DNA of 64,000 nt from an uncultured Oceanospirillales bacterium (GCA_913055655.1 CAJXKA010000002.1:62001-126000), one strand, 5' to 3'; positions 17,435-26,674 are shown, counted from the first letter of the stretch. Notes: a model not told the origin generated them from the letters alone. A program made the numbers and translations.

Positions 17435-19375
17435 TCAGTCCTGCGCGGTTTCGAGCTGCTCACTGGCCTCCAGCCAGTCCCACTCCAGCGCCTCGATGGC
17501 GTTGCGGGTCTCACCCTGGCGTCGCACCAGTTCGGTCAGCTCGTCCTTGCGTGAAGGTTCGGTGTAAAGCGCTTCATCCGAGAGCGTGGCTTCCAGTTCC
17601 GCCAGGGTTTCCCGCAGGCCGTTCATCTCGCGCTCGATCTTTTTTACGCGATCCGCCAGCGGCTTCAGCTTCTGTCGCTGCTCGGCTTCGCGCCGGCGTT
17701 GCTCGCGGCGGGATTCACGGTCGTTGCCAGCCGGTGCCGTGTCGTCATTCCCACCGCCCGTTCCGACGTCATCACCGGCCTCTCCACCGGTCGCGCCGGA
17801 TTCACGCTCGCGCAGCCACGCGGCGTACTCGTCCAGCGAGCGGTCGAAGGGCATGACGCCGCCGTCGTGGACGATCAGCAGGTCGTCGCAGACGCTGCGC
17901 AGCAGGTGGCGGTCATGGGCGATCACCACCAGCGCGCCCTCGTATTCCATCAGCGCCACGCTCAGCGCCTGGCGCATTTCCAGGTCCAGGTGGTTGGTCG
18001 GCTCGTCCAGTAGCAGCAGGTTCGGCTGTTGCCGGATCATCAGCGCCAGCACCAGCCGTGCCTTCTCGCCGCCCGAGAATGGCGCCACCGGTTCGAAGAT
18101 CCGGTCGCCGCTGAAGCCAAACCGGCCCAGGTAGTTGCGCAGGTCGGCCTCGCGCTCGTTCGGCATCAGCCTTTGCAGGTGGTCGAAGACACTTTCTTCC
18201 GGGTTCAGCTGGTCCAGCTGGTGCTGGGCGAAGTAGCCGATGCGGGTGTCGCGGTGGGCGACGCGCTCGCCTCCCAGCACGGTGGCACCGTCGGCCAGCG
18301 CTTTCACCAGCGTCGACTTGCCCGCGCCGTTGACGCCCAGCAGGCCAAGCCGGTCACCGGCGGAAATACTCAGGCCGACACCGTCCAGGATGGTGGCCTC
18401 GCCGTAACCCAGCCGTGCGTCCCCCAGCTTCAGCAGGTGCTGGGGCTGGCGGTCCGGCGTCATGAAATGGAACCGGAAGGGTGAGTCCGCATGGGCCGGC
18501 GCGATCTTCTGCATCCGCTCCATCATCTTCAGGCGACTCTGCGCCTGTTTCGCCTTCGAGGCTTTGTAACGGAAGCGGTCGACGAAGGACTGCAGGTGCT
18601 TGATGTCCTTCTGCTGCCGCTCGTACATGGCCTGCTGCTGCGCCAGTTGCTCGGCGCGCCGGGCCTCGAATTCGCTGTAGTTGCCGGTGTAGGCCGTGAT
18701 GGCCTGGTGCTCGATATGCAGGATGCGGGTGCAGACGCCATCCAGGAAGTCGCGGTCGTGCGAAATCACCACCAGGATGCCCTCGTAGGCCTTCAGCTGG
18801 CGCTCCAGCCAGAGAATGGCCGGCAGGTCCAGGTGGTTGGTGGGCTCGTCCAGCAGCAGGATGTCCGAGCGGCACATCAGCGCCTGTGCCAGGTTCAGCC
18901 GCATGCGCCAGCCGCCGGAAAACGAGCTGACCGGGTTGCCCACCTCGTCGGCGGCAAAGCCCAGGCCGTGCAGCAATCGTCCCGCACGCGCTTCCGCGCC
19001 GTAGCCGTCGATGCGCTCCATGGATTCGTACAGCGCATGCAGTTCGTTCTGGCACAGCGCCGAGCCGTCCTCCGCAGCCGCGATGCCCGCCTGCACGCGG
19101 CGCAGTTCGGCGTCACCGTCCAGCACGTAGTCCAGCGCGGACTGTTCACCGTCGGGGCTTTCCTGCTTGACGTGCGCCATCACCAGGCCGGGGCTGATGC
19201 TGGCCTCGCCGGCATCGGTTTCCAGTTCGCCCCGCAGCAGCGCGAACAGCGACGATTTGCCGCTGCCGTTTGCGCCCACCAGCCCGAGCCGCTGGCCGGT
19301 ATGCGCCTGGAACGTGGCGCCTTCGAACAGGACGCGCACGCCGCGCCGCAGGGTGACATCAGATAGCTGGATCAT
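17435..19375 (-). CDS. yheS: ABC-F family ATPase, YheS type
   Basis: 646 residues with two ATP-binding cassettes in one chain and no membrane segment. The first Walker A is GANGSGKSS and the second GVNGAGKST; the signatures are 'SFSGGWRMRLNLAQAL' and 'FSGGEKARLVLAL', each followed by 'LLLDEPTNHLDL'. The N-terminus ('IQLSDVTLRRGVRVLFEGA') matches E. coli YheS. A charged coiled-coil tail of about 90 residues ends the protein. ABC-F proteins bind the ribosomal E site and relieve stalled or arrested translation; YheS has been linked to nascent-chain arrest. It is the last gene of the opgB-DUF3465-yheS run, 6 bp after the previous stop. Confidence 0.93.
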   Translation of the reverse strand: MIQLSDVTLRRGVRVLFEGATFQAHTGQRLGLVGANGSGKSSLFALLRGELETDAGEASISPGLVMAHVKQESPDGEQSALDYVLDGDAELRRVQAGIAAAEDGSALCQNELHALYESMERIDGYGAEARAGRLLHGLGFAADEVGNPVSSFSGGWRMRLNLAQALMCRSDILLLDEPTNHLDLPAILWLERQLKAYEGILVVISHDRDFLDGVCTRILHIEHQAITAYTGNYSEFEARRAEQLAQQQAMYERQQKDIKHLQSFVDRFRYKASKAKQAQSRLKMMERMQKIAPAHADSPFRFHFMTPDRQPQHLLKLGDARLGYGEATILDGVGLSISAGDRLGLLGVNGAGKSTLVKALADGATVLGGERVAHRDTRIGYFAQHQLDQLNPEESVFDHLQRLMPNEREADLRNYLGRFGFSGDRIFEPVAPFSGGEKARLVLALMIRQQPNLLLLDEPTNHLDLEMRQALSVALMEYEGALVVIAHDRHLLRSVCDDLLIVHDGGVMPFDRSLDEYAAWLRERESGATGGEAGDDVGTGGGNDDTAPAGNDRESRREQRRREAEQRQKLKPLADRVKKIEREMNGLRETLAELEATLSDEALYTEPSRKDELTELVRRQGETRNAIEALEWDWLEASEQLETAQD

Positions 19376-19381
19376 GGGGTC

Positions 19382-19846
19382 TCAGTCGTACTGCCGGCCG
19401 TTGTGCCGCAGCCAGCCGTGAGGGTGGCGATTCGCGGGGTCGCGGTGTGTCCAGTGGATCACCCCGCCGCGGTCGTTCCACTCGTACTCGCCGTAGAACG
19501 CGACGCGGTCGCCTTCGTGCAGGCCATTGATACGCGGCGACAGGTCGATATTGTGGGCCACCAGCACGGTCTGGTCATCGGCGACGCGCAGGATAAACCG
19601 CTGGTGGCGGCTGCCGCGGGTGTCGTCGGCCAGCACGCGGACGACGACACCACTGCCCTCGACCTGGACATCGCTGGCCCGCGCTTCGAATGCCTGCTCG
19701 AGTGCCGGGTTGCCGGTGCGGGACTGGGTGCTGGTCGCCGGGCCCGGGACATGCCCAGGCTCGACAGGTGGCCGCAGCGTGTTGTAACCGGCCACCGCGA
19801 TCACGGCGACCAGCAACAGGCCACGAACCAGTTTGCGGTTATTCAC
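19382..19846 (-). CDS. DUF3465 domain protein, membrane-anchored
   Basis: 154 residues starting with GTG at 19846. A single N-terminal hydrophobic segment (residues 8-22) acts as signal or anchor. The remaining ~110 residues match the DUF3465 pattern: 'GVVVRVLADDTRGSRHQRFIL', 'LVAHNIDL', 'GDRVAFYGEYEWNDRGGVIHWTH', 'HPHGWLRHNGRQY'. This is an OB-fold-like small periplasmic domain of unknown function. Its start overlaps the end of the phosphoglycerol-transferase-like gene by 8 bp (GTGAATAA), which suggests coupled translation. Confidence 0.85.
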   Translation of the reverse strand: MNNRKLVRGLLLVAVIAVAGYNTLRPPVEPGHVPGPATSTQSRTGNPALEQAFEARASDVQVEGSGVVVRVLADDTRGSRHQRFILRVADDQTVLVAHNIDLSPRINGLHEGDRVAFYGEYEWNDRGGVIHWTHRDPANRHPHGWLRHNGRQYD

Positions 19847-21800
19847 TGGTGGTGCTCCCCGTGCCCCTTGCCAGCAACTCGCGCAGTTCGGCCCCGCTCA
19901 TGCGCGCCTCGCCCAGCAGCGGCTGGTTGACGATGGTGGCCGGGTTATTGCTGATTCGCCCGGCAAACCAGGTCGGCCCGGGCGCGCCCTCGAACATGGA
20001 GACCCCGATCACGGGACGCCCCGGAAAATCCCGCAGCAGTTGCCCGAAATCGTCCGTGTACAGGGTGTCACGTACCGTACCGTCCTCCGCCAGGATGGCC
20101 AGGAACATACCCACGCTGAACGGCCGGCCATTCTCGCTCGCCACCAGGTCCAGGTCACCCGCCTGGATGGCCAGCGGTTCCGCGGTGATGACGAAGCCGG
20201 TGTCGAGCGCACTGGCACCGCTGTCCAGGACCCGGGGCGGCGGCGCGAAGTCCCGGCGTTCGGCGTGACGGGTTCGGGAGGCGGTGTCACCTGAGAACAG
20301 GGACTGCCCTTGCCCAATCGCAACGTCATCGGCGACGCCGGCGGCATCCAGGATGGTGGGGGCGATGTCGAAATGGCTGCCGGGTACCGCGGAAACGCTG
20401 CCGGGCCGGCCATCAAACAGCATCAGTGTCAGCCGCCGGTCTTCGTGGTGGTCATCGACAATCGCGGACAGCGACGTGCGAATGGCCAGGTGGTCCGAAA
20501 ACAGCACGATGATCGTCTCTTCAAGGTCGACGGTCTCCAGCGCGAAATCCAGGAACTCGCCGAGCAGCTGGTCGGAGCAGTTCAATGCATCGATCATGCG
20601 GTCGTCATTATCCGGGACCGGCGTGCAGCTTTCCGAGGGCTCACCCGTCGGGTGGTGGGTATCCAGGGTCAGCACAGTGAGCAGCCACGGCGCATCGCCC
20701 GCTTCCAGGCGCAGCAGCTCCTCGCGCGCGAAGCCCAGCAGCTGGTCGTCGTAAAGCCCCCAGCCCGTCAGTTCCGCACCTTCCGGCAAACGGGGTTCCA
20801 GTTCGTCGCGTCCGAGCACGGTGCCGTAGCCATGTGCGCGCAGGAAGTTGCCCTTGCCCCCGAAGGCGAGGTCGGCGCCGCCCAGGTAAACGGTCTCGTA
20901 ATCGTTCGCCGCGAGCACGTCGGCCAGGCAGGTGCTGTCCGGAAACGGGCGTTCCGCCGAGGCGATGGTGCTGTTGCTGGTGGTGTGGTGGCCGGAAATG
21001 AGTGGAAAGCCGCACTGGCTGGCGACAATGCCGGCAATGGTCCAGCCCGTCCCGCGCAATTGCCTCAGGTTGGTGAAACGTTGCGCGTTCGTGCCCAGCG
21101 CCGTGAGCCTGGGAAACAGGTCACCGAAAATGCCGGTGTCGAAGTACAGTTGCTCCAGCGATTCCGCGTAGATCAGCAGGATGTTCTTGTGCGTGCCGAC
21201 CGGGACAATACGGTCGATACCGGTCGGTCTTTCCACGCGAGGTGATTCACCGACTTCCTGCACGACCCCCGGGACCACGGTGTCATCTGCCTGGGCCTGC
21301 AGTCGGTAGCCCAGGTAGGAGTGCACCGGCGACCAGGTCAGCAGTGCCAGGCCAACCGCCGTGGGCACCAGCCAAACCGGGAATCGTGGGGCACTTACCG
21401 GACGTGACCAGTCGGGCCGCGCAAACAATGGCCAAAATATAGAGGCCAACAGCAGGATCACGGCGATGCCCATCTGCACCGGAAAACTGGCGAATGCCAC
21501 GCTGAATGTCGGGCCATCGAGGTGATACATGAAGGCGTCGTTGAATCCGCCGCCCTGCATGTACCAGGAACTGGCGAAAAACTGGCTGCCCAGCATGACC
21601 AGCATTGACAGGGCGACGAGCACACCGCGTGCCCATGGCGGCGTCGGCCTGGTGATTCCCACGCTCAGCCCGAATGCAAACAGGACACCCGACAGCACCC
21701 ACAGCACGGGCGCGCCGAACATCAGCACGCAAGCCAGCGGCAGCGCGGCGTGGATCAGGGTGCTGACCAGGAGATTCAGGGAAAAACGCATCCGTACCAT
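19839..21800 (-). CDS. opgB: Phosphoglycerol transferase I / LTA-synthase-like membrane sulfatase-fold protein (OpgB-like)
   Basis: About 653 residues from the ATG at 21800 (TGGA 4 nt upstream); ATG 21791 is an alternative. Four or five N-terminal transmembrane helices (to about residue 180) precede a periplasmic alkaline-phosphatase-superfamily domain. Visible are 'NILLIYAESLEQLYFD' (metal ligand Glu), 'GTGWTIAGIVASQCGFPL' containing the nucleophile Thr as in E. coli OpgB, and 'FSDHLAI' near the end (metal-binding D-H). OpgB moves phosphoglycerol from phosphatidylglycerol onto periplasmic glucans. With no opgGH nearby, transfer to another envelope glycan is possible. Divergent from the DoxX gene. 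Confidence 0.82.
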   Translation of the reverse strand: MVRMRFSLNLLVSTLIHAALPLACVLMFGAPVLWVLSGVLFAFGLSVGITRPTPPWARGVLVALSMLVMLGSQFFASSWYMQGGGFNDAFMYHLDGPTFSVAFASFPVQMGIAVILLLASIFWPLFARPDWSRPVSAPRFPVWLVPTAVGLALLTWSPVHSYLGYRLQAQADDTVVPGVVQEVGESPRVERPTGIDRIVPVGTHKNILLIYAESLEQLYFDTGIFGDLFPRLTALGTNAQRFTNLRQLRGTGWTIAGIVASQCGFPLISGHHTTSNSTIASAERPFPDSTCLADVLAANDYETVYLGGADLAFGGKGNFLRAHGYGTVLGRDELEPRLPEGAELTGWGLYDDQLLGFAREELLRLEAGDAPWLLTVLTLDTHHPTGEPSESCTPVPDNDDRMIDALNCSDQLLGEFLDFALETVDLEETIIVLFSDHLAIRTSLSAIVDDHHEDRRLTLMLFDGRPGSVSAVPGSHFDIAPTILDAAGVADDVAIGQGQSLFSGDTASRTRHAERRDFAPPPRVLDSGASALDTGFVITAEPLAIQAGDLDLVASENGRPFSVGMFLAILAEDGTVRDTLYTDDFGQLLRDFPGRPVIGVSMFEGAPGPTWFAGRISNNPATIVNQPLLGEARMSGAELRELLARGTGSTTSE

Positions 21801-21888
21801 TGTCCAACAGATTGTCGCCGTGGGGTAGGGGAGCGGCTGCTGAATGCTATGCTGTACGCGGAAAAAGAACCGGTCAGGAGGAACCATA

Positions 21889-22272
21889 ATGTCTGCATTG
21901 AAAAACAACGGCCTGTTGATGCTCATCGGCCGCGTGCTGCTGGTTTTGATCTATTTCATGGGCGGCTTCGCCCTGCTCAAGGGCAGCGTTCCCGTTGAAT
22001 ACGCCGCGTCCAAGGGCGTGCCCGCGATCCTGGTCTGGATCGGCTTCGCGATAAAGCTGTTCGGCGGCCTGGCCGTGATCATCGGCTTCCAGACACGCCT
22101 GGCCGCGCTGGGCCTGATCGCCTTCACGCTGGGCACGGCCTTCCTGTTCCACCCGTTCTGGGTCGAAGGTGAATGGAACACGTTCTGGAAGGAAATCTCG
22201 ATGATCGGTGGGCTGGTGCTGTTGCTGGCGGTTGGGCCGGGTCCGTTGAGCATTGATGGCCGGAAGCGCTAA
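21889..22272 (+). CDS. DoxX family inner-membrane protein
   Basis: 127 residues. The start at 21889 is fixed by a perfect AGGAGG 7 nt upstream; an upstream in-frame ATG is ignored. It has four hydrophobic segments with the DoxX-type 'LLMLIGRVLLVLIYFMGGFALLKG', 'PAILVWIGFAIKLFGGLAVIIGF', 'AALGLIAFTLGTAFLFHPFW' and 'KEISMIGGLVLLLAVGPGPLSID'. DoxX proteins are small quinone-associated or redox-stress membrane proteins of uncertain role. It is transcribed alone and faces the SARP-hydrolase fusion gene. Confidence 0.9.
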   Translation: MSALKNNGLLMLIGRVLLVLIYFMGGFALLKGSVPVEYAASKGVPAILVWIGFAIKLFGGLAVIIGFQTRLAALGLIAFTLGTAFLFHPFWVEGEWNTFWKEISMIGGLVLLLAVGPGPLSIDGRKR

Positions 22273-22309
22273 GCCGGCTCAATACATCGTCCTGTAAGCC
22301 GTCCGTCGG

Positions 22310-23896
22310 TCAGTCCTGGGCCAGGAATGCCCGCACGGCCTCCACGAACGTTCGGGACGCGGGTTCGCGGCCCAGCAGCAGGTGGCCATCGGATTCCAGC
22401 CCAAGGAACTCGGCATCCGGAATACAGGCGGCGATCTCCCGGCCGGTGGCGGCCGGGATGCGCTGGTCACCGAGTGAATGGATCACCAGCGTGGGGACCT
22501 GGACTTCGGCCAGCCGATCGCGGACATCAATATCGCCGAACGCCGACAGAAAACGCACCGCATTTTCCGGCGAGGTGGTGGCGCGCTGGAAGTCATTGAA
22601 CCAGTTCAGTTCCTCGGCCGTGGCATCGGGCATAAACGTGGATGAGAAAATCTGCCGGTAGGCGGGATTGTCGGCGCCCCAGCCGCTGGCCGTCAGCGTC
22701 ATGATCGCCTCGCGCTCACGCAACTGCTCTTCCGACGCGTCGATACGCCAGCCGGCCGGGTAGCCGCCAAACAGGATCAGCTTCGACACCCGTTCCGGGT
22801 GGCGCACGGCATATTCGATGGAGACCGCCGCGCCCTGGCTGATGCCCAGCAGGGCGAATTTCTCCACCCCGGTCGCCTCGACCACGGTCTCCAGGTCGGC
22901 GACGAATTCCTCGAAGCCGATGTCCCTGACCTGCCAGTCTGATAACCCGTTGCCGCGCTCGTCGTACCGCACGACACGATGATCCATTGCGAGTTCACGC
23001 AGCAGCGGGCTCCAGATCGGCGCGTCCCAGTCCAGTTCCAGGTGACTGAGCCAGTTGGCCGCCTTGATGATGGGTGGCCCTTCTCCCACCGTGGCATAAG
23101 CGATGCGCACGTTGTCGGCGGCGGTGCAAAACTGGATTTTCTGGCGCGCCTGGAACTGTCGGGCGGTGGTGGGTGGTGGTTCCGGTGCCACGGACGTGCC
23201 TGCGGGCATGGTGTCCGGAGACCACTGGATACCGGCCTTGTGAAACCGGGCGGCGTATTCCTCGCGCGCCGTGGTGGCCTCGATGTCGCGGCCGGCCTGC
23301 TGCAGCCGGTTGACGAGGTGCGTGGCCGCATCGGTGCTGAACGGCTCCAGTTCGCTCCAGGCGCGCAGGACCACCAGGGCCTTGTCCGGTAACAGGTCCG
23401 GGTGTGAGCCCAGCCGTTGCAATGCGCGGGCCCGCAGGCGTTCGCCCTCCAGTCGTTCGGCGGTCAGCCAGTCCTGGAACAGCGGCTGGTCGTGCAGGTC
23501 GCAGCCATCCAGCACGGGGTCCGCCAGCCGTGCCGCCAGGGCCTCGAGGCGTTCGACCGGGGTTGAAACGACGTCCAGTTCCGTGGCGATCTCGTGCAGG
23601 TCCACCACCAGGTCGGGACCCTTCAGCGCGGCGCGCTCGCGGTCAGCCTCGAGCCGCTTGACGGTCGTGTCGTTGACCAGCGGACGAATTTTGCTCAATG
23701 ACCAGCGCAATGCCCCGCGCGGGTCATCCGGAATTTCCCAGAATAACTCGCAAAGCCGTTCGCGCCGGTGCGGCCGGCTGGTCAGTGCCAGGTAGCCGAG
23801 CAGGGCGCGGGTGCGTTTCGAGGCGGGCAGCTTGACGGGCTCGCCGTCGCGAAGAACGGCCAGTTCGCCGAGTGTCTGTATTTCAATCCGGGCCAT
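22310..23896 (-). CDS. SARP-like winged-helix/BTAD regulator fused to an alpha/beta hydrolase
   Basis: 528 residues in two parts. Residues 1-100 form a winged-helix domain of the OmpR/SARP kind ('SKRTRALLGYLAL', 'RERLCELFWEIPDDPRGALRWSLSKIR'), and 105-230 a helical BTAD-like region. Residues 255-528 form a complete alpha/beta hydrolase with nucleophile S353 in GISQG, acid D477 in 'HSLGDQRIP' and H505 in 'DGHLL'. The fusion suggests a DNA-binding protein whose output depends on binding or hydrolysing a small ester or lactone. Similar architectures are annotated in other genomes, usually only as 'alpha/beta hydrolase'. No membrane segment. The target genes are unknown; the divergent glutamine island is one candidate. 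Confidence 0.87.
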   Translation of the reverse strand: MARIEIQTLGELAVLRDGEPVKLPASKRTRALLGYLALTSRPHRRERLCELFWEIPDDPRGALRWSLSKIRPLVNDTTVKRLEADRERAALKGPDLVVDLHEIATELDVVSTPVERLEALAARLADPVLDGCDLHDQPLFQDWLTAERLEGERLRARALQRLGSHPDLLPDKALVVLRAWSELEPFSTDAATHLVNRLQQAGRDIEATTAREEYAARFHKAGIQWSPDTMPAGTSVAPEPPPTTARQFQARQKIQFCTAADNVRIAYATVGEGPPIIKAANWLSHLELDWDAPIWSPLLRELAMDHRVVRYDERGNGLSDWQVRDIGFEEFVADLETVVEATGVEKFALLGISQGAAVSIEYAVRHPERVSKLILFGGYPAGWRIDASEEQLREREAIMTLTASGWGADNPAYRQIFSSTFMPDATAEELNWFNDFQRATTSPENAVRFLSAFGDIDVRDRLAEVQVPTLVIHSLGDQRIPAATGREIAACIPDAEFLGLESDGHLLLGREPASRTFVEAVRAFLAQD

Positions 23897-24069
23897 GGTT
23901 ACTCACGGTCAGGGTGTCCTGGGAGAGTTCCGGGCGGTGAATTTCCACGCAGATTACCACGGTACGACCACGCCCCCTTCAACGTACGGCCCGCAGAATG
24001 CGCACCGTTCCGAACCCCGGGCGTGTTGCCCGTCTGGGTCAAACCCTATCAGAAAGTGAGGAGAACGTG

Positions 24070-24195
24070 ATGAAAACCGAATCGGAAATGGAGGCGCTGG
24101 CACGCCACATCGACCGGGTACTTCCATTGATGGGCACGGTGCTGATCGCGCTGGCCTACATCATCCCCATTGCCCAGTTCGCGGGCGTGGCGTGA
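24070..24195 (+). CDS. 41-residue single-pass membrane peptide preceding glutamine synthetase
   Basis: The small frame starts at 24070 with GAGGAGA 5-8 nt upstream. It encodes an acidic/basic amphipathic stretch (MKTESEMEALARHIDRVL) and then one hydrophobic helix (about residues 20-41) ending at FAGVA. Its stop lies 19 bp before the glutamine synthetase start, and both have good ribosome sites, so they are probably co-transcribed. I do not recognise the family. Coding is inferred from start context, composition and operon position. A leader peptide or a membrane tether/regulator for the following enzymes is possible. Confidence 0.65.
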   Translation: MKTESEMEALARHIDRVLPLMGTVLIALAYIIPIAQFAGVA

Positions 24196-24214
24196 GCTAA
24201 CGAGGAGAAAGACG

Positions 24215-25291
24215 ATGAAGAATATCAGTTTCGCAGAGTACATCTGGCTGGACGGCACCGCGCCGACCCAGGCCGTCCGTTCCAAGGCGCGCATGGTAGC
24301 CGTGCCGGATCTGCCCACCGCGGCACATTTCCCGGAGTGGAGCTTTGACGGTTCGTCCACCGGCCAGGCCGATGGCGCCGATTCTGACTGCCTGCTGAAA
24401 CCGGTGGTGGTCTACAACGACCCCATGCGCGAGGGCCGGCACTACCTGGTGCTGTGCGAAGTGTTCAACCCGGATGGCAAGCCGCACACCAGCAACCATC
24501 GTGCACACATGCGGCAGGTCTTGTCCGAAGTGGGCCGTGAGCAGGACCCATGGCTGGGTTTCGAACAGGAGTACACCCTGTACCGCAACGGCCGGCCGCT
24601 CGGGTTCCCGGAAACCGGTGAAGCCCGGCCCCAGGGGCCCTACTACTGCGGCGCCGGTCACGACAACATCTTCGGCCGCGCCATGGTGGAAGAGCACGCG
24701 GCGGCCTGTGTCGCGGCGGGCCTGCAGTTCTACGGCATCAACGCCGAGGTCATGCCGGGCCAGTGGGAATTCCAGGTGGGCTACCGCGGAATCGACGGTG
24801 AAACCGGCGATGCACTGCGCGCCTGTGACGACGTCTGGGTGGGTCGATACCTGCTGCACCGCGTCGGCGAGCGCCATGGTATCGAGGTTTCCCTGGCCAA
24901 CAAGCCGGTCAAGGGCGACTGGAACGGCGCCGGCATGCACACCAACTTTTCCACCCGCCAGACCCGTGATGAGCAGATCGGCCTGGACGCCGTCGAGGCC
25001 ATCGTCGCGACCCTGGGTGAAAGCCACGCCGACGATATCCGTCATTACGGCGACCGGCTCAACGAGCGCCTGACCGGCCTGCACGAGACCTGCGACATCA
25101 ATACGTTCCGGTCCGGGGTCGCCCACCGGGGTGCGTCGATCAGGATTCCGCAGCCGGTGTCGCTGAAGGGCTACGGCTACCTGGAAGACCGCCGTCCGGG
25201 TGCCAACGCGGACCCGTACCGCGTGGGCAGCTGCCTGGTCGGCGCCGTCAATCGAATCCAAAAGGGAGTGGCCGCCGAAATCGCGGCCTGA
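24215..25291 (+). CDS. glnII: Glutamine synthetase, type II (eukaryote-like GlnII)
   Basis: 358 residues, the length of the decameric GSII class and far shorter than GlnA (~470). The start at 24215 follows CGAGGAGAAAGACG. The beta-grasp start 'AEYIWLDGT', 'PEWSFDGSSTGQA', 'GFEQEYTLY', 'GPYYCGAGHDNIFGR', 'INAEVMPGQWEFQVG', 'GDWNGAGMHTNFST' and 'HRGASIRIP' are the GSII active-site segments for glutamate, ATP and metal. It makes glutamine from glutamate and ammonium. GSII lacks the adenylylation Tyr region of GlnA, so regulation is expected at transcription. It heads an island with an ammonium transporter and glutaminase; a strong terminator follows. Confidence 0.95.
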   Translation: MKNISFAEYIWLDGTAPTQAVRSKARMVAVPDLPTAAHFPEWSFDGSSTGQADGADSDCLLKPVVVYNDPMREGRHYLVLCEVFNPDGKPHTSNHRAHMRQVLSEVGREQDPWLGFEQEYTLYRNGRPLGFPETGEARPQGPYYCGAGHDNIFGRAMVEEHAAACVAAGLQFYGINAEVMPGQWEFQVGYRGIDGETGDALRACDDVWVGRYLLHRVGERHGIEVSLANKPVKGDWNGAGMHTNFSTRQTRDEQIGLDAVEAIVATLGESHADDIRHYGDRLNERLTGLHETCDINTFRSGVAHRGASIRIPQPVSLKGYGYLEDRRPGANADPYRVGSCLVGAVNRIQKGVAAEIAA

Positions 25292-25310
25292 CAAGGGGAA
25301 GGGGGGAAGC

Positions 25311-25341
25311 ACGGGGGCGGCATCGTTCGCCCCCGTTTTTT
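25311..25341 (+). terminator. Rho-independent terminator between glnII and amt
   Basis: A perfect 9-bp GC-rich stem (25311-25319 with 25328-25336), an 8-nt loop and a T6 run. It lies between two genes of the same strand and apparent pathway, so amt and the glutaminase either depend on read-through or have their own promoter in the remaining 35 bp. Confidence 0.9.
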
Positions 25342-25376
25342 CGCCCGCTGAATGTCGTGATGACTGGAGAAACATC

Positions 25377-26666
25377 ATGTGTAAACGATTCAAACTGCTC
25401 GCGGCCGTGACGGCCGCCGCGATCGCGTTGTCACCATCGGCTTTTGCTGACGGCGCGATCAACATCGAGGTCCGTTACATGCTCAACACGGTCCTCCTGC
25501 TCGCCTGTGGCGTCCTGGTCATGTTCATGGCCGCCGGTTTCGCCATGCTGGAAGCTGGCATGGTCCGCAGCAAGTCCGTGGCCGTGATCCTGGCGAAGAA
25601 CATCTCGCTGTATGCCATCGCATCCATCATGTTCCTGCTGGTCGGCTACGAGCTGATGTACGGCACCGGGGGCGCTTCGCTGTTTGGCCGGCTGGCGCCG
25701 TGGTCGCCCGCCGAGGTGCTCGGCGTGGATGTCGCCATGGGGCAGCCGTCGGCCGCTACCTGGTTCTTCCAGATGGTGTTCGCAGCCACCGTGGCCTCCA
25801 TTGTTTCCGGGGCACTGGCCGAGCGCGTGAAGTTCTGGCCCTTCCTGGTGTTCACCATGCTGCTGACCGGGGTGCTCTATCCCGTGGTCGGTCACTGGAC
25901 CTGGGGCGGCGGCTGGCTGTTCGGGCTCGGCTTCTCGGATTTCGCCGGGTCCACCATCGTTCACGCGGTGGGCGGCTGGGCGGCGCTGGCCGGCGTCATC
26001 CTGCTGGGTGCACGGCGTGGACGTTTCGACTCGGGCAGCGCCAGTCAGGACTTTTCACCGTCCAGCCTGCCGATGGTGACGCTGGGCACGTTCATCCTCT
26101 GGCTGGGCTGGTTCGGTTTTAACGGCGGCTCGCAGCTGTCGTTCTCGAGCGTTGAGGATGCGCTGGCGGTGGCGACAATCTTCGTCAACACCAACGCCGC
26201 CGCGGCCGGTGGCGTGGCGGCCGTGCTGGTGTTCTCACGCCTGGCATTCCGGCGCCTGGACCTGCCGCTGATCCTGAATGGCGCGCTGGCCGGCCTGGTC
26301 AGCATCACCGCGGAACCGCTGGCGCCGTCCATGCCGCAGGCGGTCATGATCGGCGCTGCGGGCGGCATCCTGATGATCTTCGCCACGCGACTGATGGAGC
26401 GGGCGCGGCTTGACGATGTTGTCGGCGCCATCCCGGTTCATCTCGCGGCGGGCACCTGGGGGACCATCGCGGTGGCGTTCACCAATGACGAGGCGAATAT
26501 CTACGCACAATTGAGTGGCGTGCTCGCCATCGGCGCGTTCACGTTCACGGCGGCGTTTATCGCCTGGGCGCTTCTGCGTCGCCTGGTCGGCATCCGGCTG
26601 AAGCATCACCACGAAGATACCGGTGGCGACCTGGTCGAGGTCGGCCTGCGGGCTTACAACCTGTAG
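25377..26666 (+). CDS. amtB: Ammonium transporter (Amt/AmtB family)
   Basis: 429 residues from the ATG at 25377 (GGAGA upstream). A cleaved signal peptide ending at AFADG precedes eleven hydrophobic helices, as in AmtB. The twin pore histidines appear in 'STIVHAVGGWAALAGV' and 'AIPVHLAAGTWGTIAV', and the family start 'AGFAMLEAGMVRSKSVAVILAKN' is intact. It conducts ammonium/ammonia into the cell for the upstream glutamine synthetase. There is no glnK/PII gene next to it, which is unusual for proteobacterial amtB; the partner PII protein, if any, must be elsewhere. The glutaminase gene starts 8 bp downstream. Confidence 0.95.
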   Translation: MCKRFKLLAAVTAAAIALSPSAFADGAINIEVRYMLNTVLLLACGVLVMFMAAGFAMLEAGMVRSKSVAVILAKNISLYAIASIMFLLVGYELMYGTGGASLFGRLAPWSPAEVLGVDVAMGQPSAATWFFQMVFAATVASIVSGALAERVKFWPFLVFTMLLTGVLYPVVGHWTWGGGWLFGLGFSDFAGSTIVHAVGGWAALAGVILLGARRGRFDSGSASQDFSPSSLPMVTLGTFILWLGWFGFNGGSQLSFSSVEDALAVATIFVNTNAAAAGGVAAVLVFSRLAFRRLDLPLILNGALAGLVSITAEPLAPSMPQAVMIGAAGGILMIFATRLMERARLDDVVGAIPVHLAAGTWGTIAVAFTNDEANIYAQLSGVLAIGAFTFTAAFIAWALLRRLVGIRLKHHHEDTGGDLVEVGLRAYNL

Positions 26667-26674
26667 GGGGCGAC

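Noticed and set aside
23897-24069. Sigma-54 promoter or glutamine riboswitch before the glutamine island
   Set aside because: No TGGCAC-N5-TTGCA-like match and no recognisable riboswitch core in the 173-bp region; nitrogen control may act differently.
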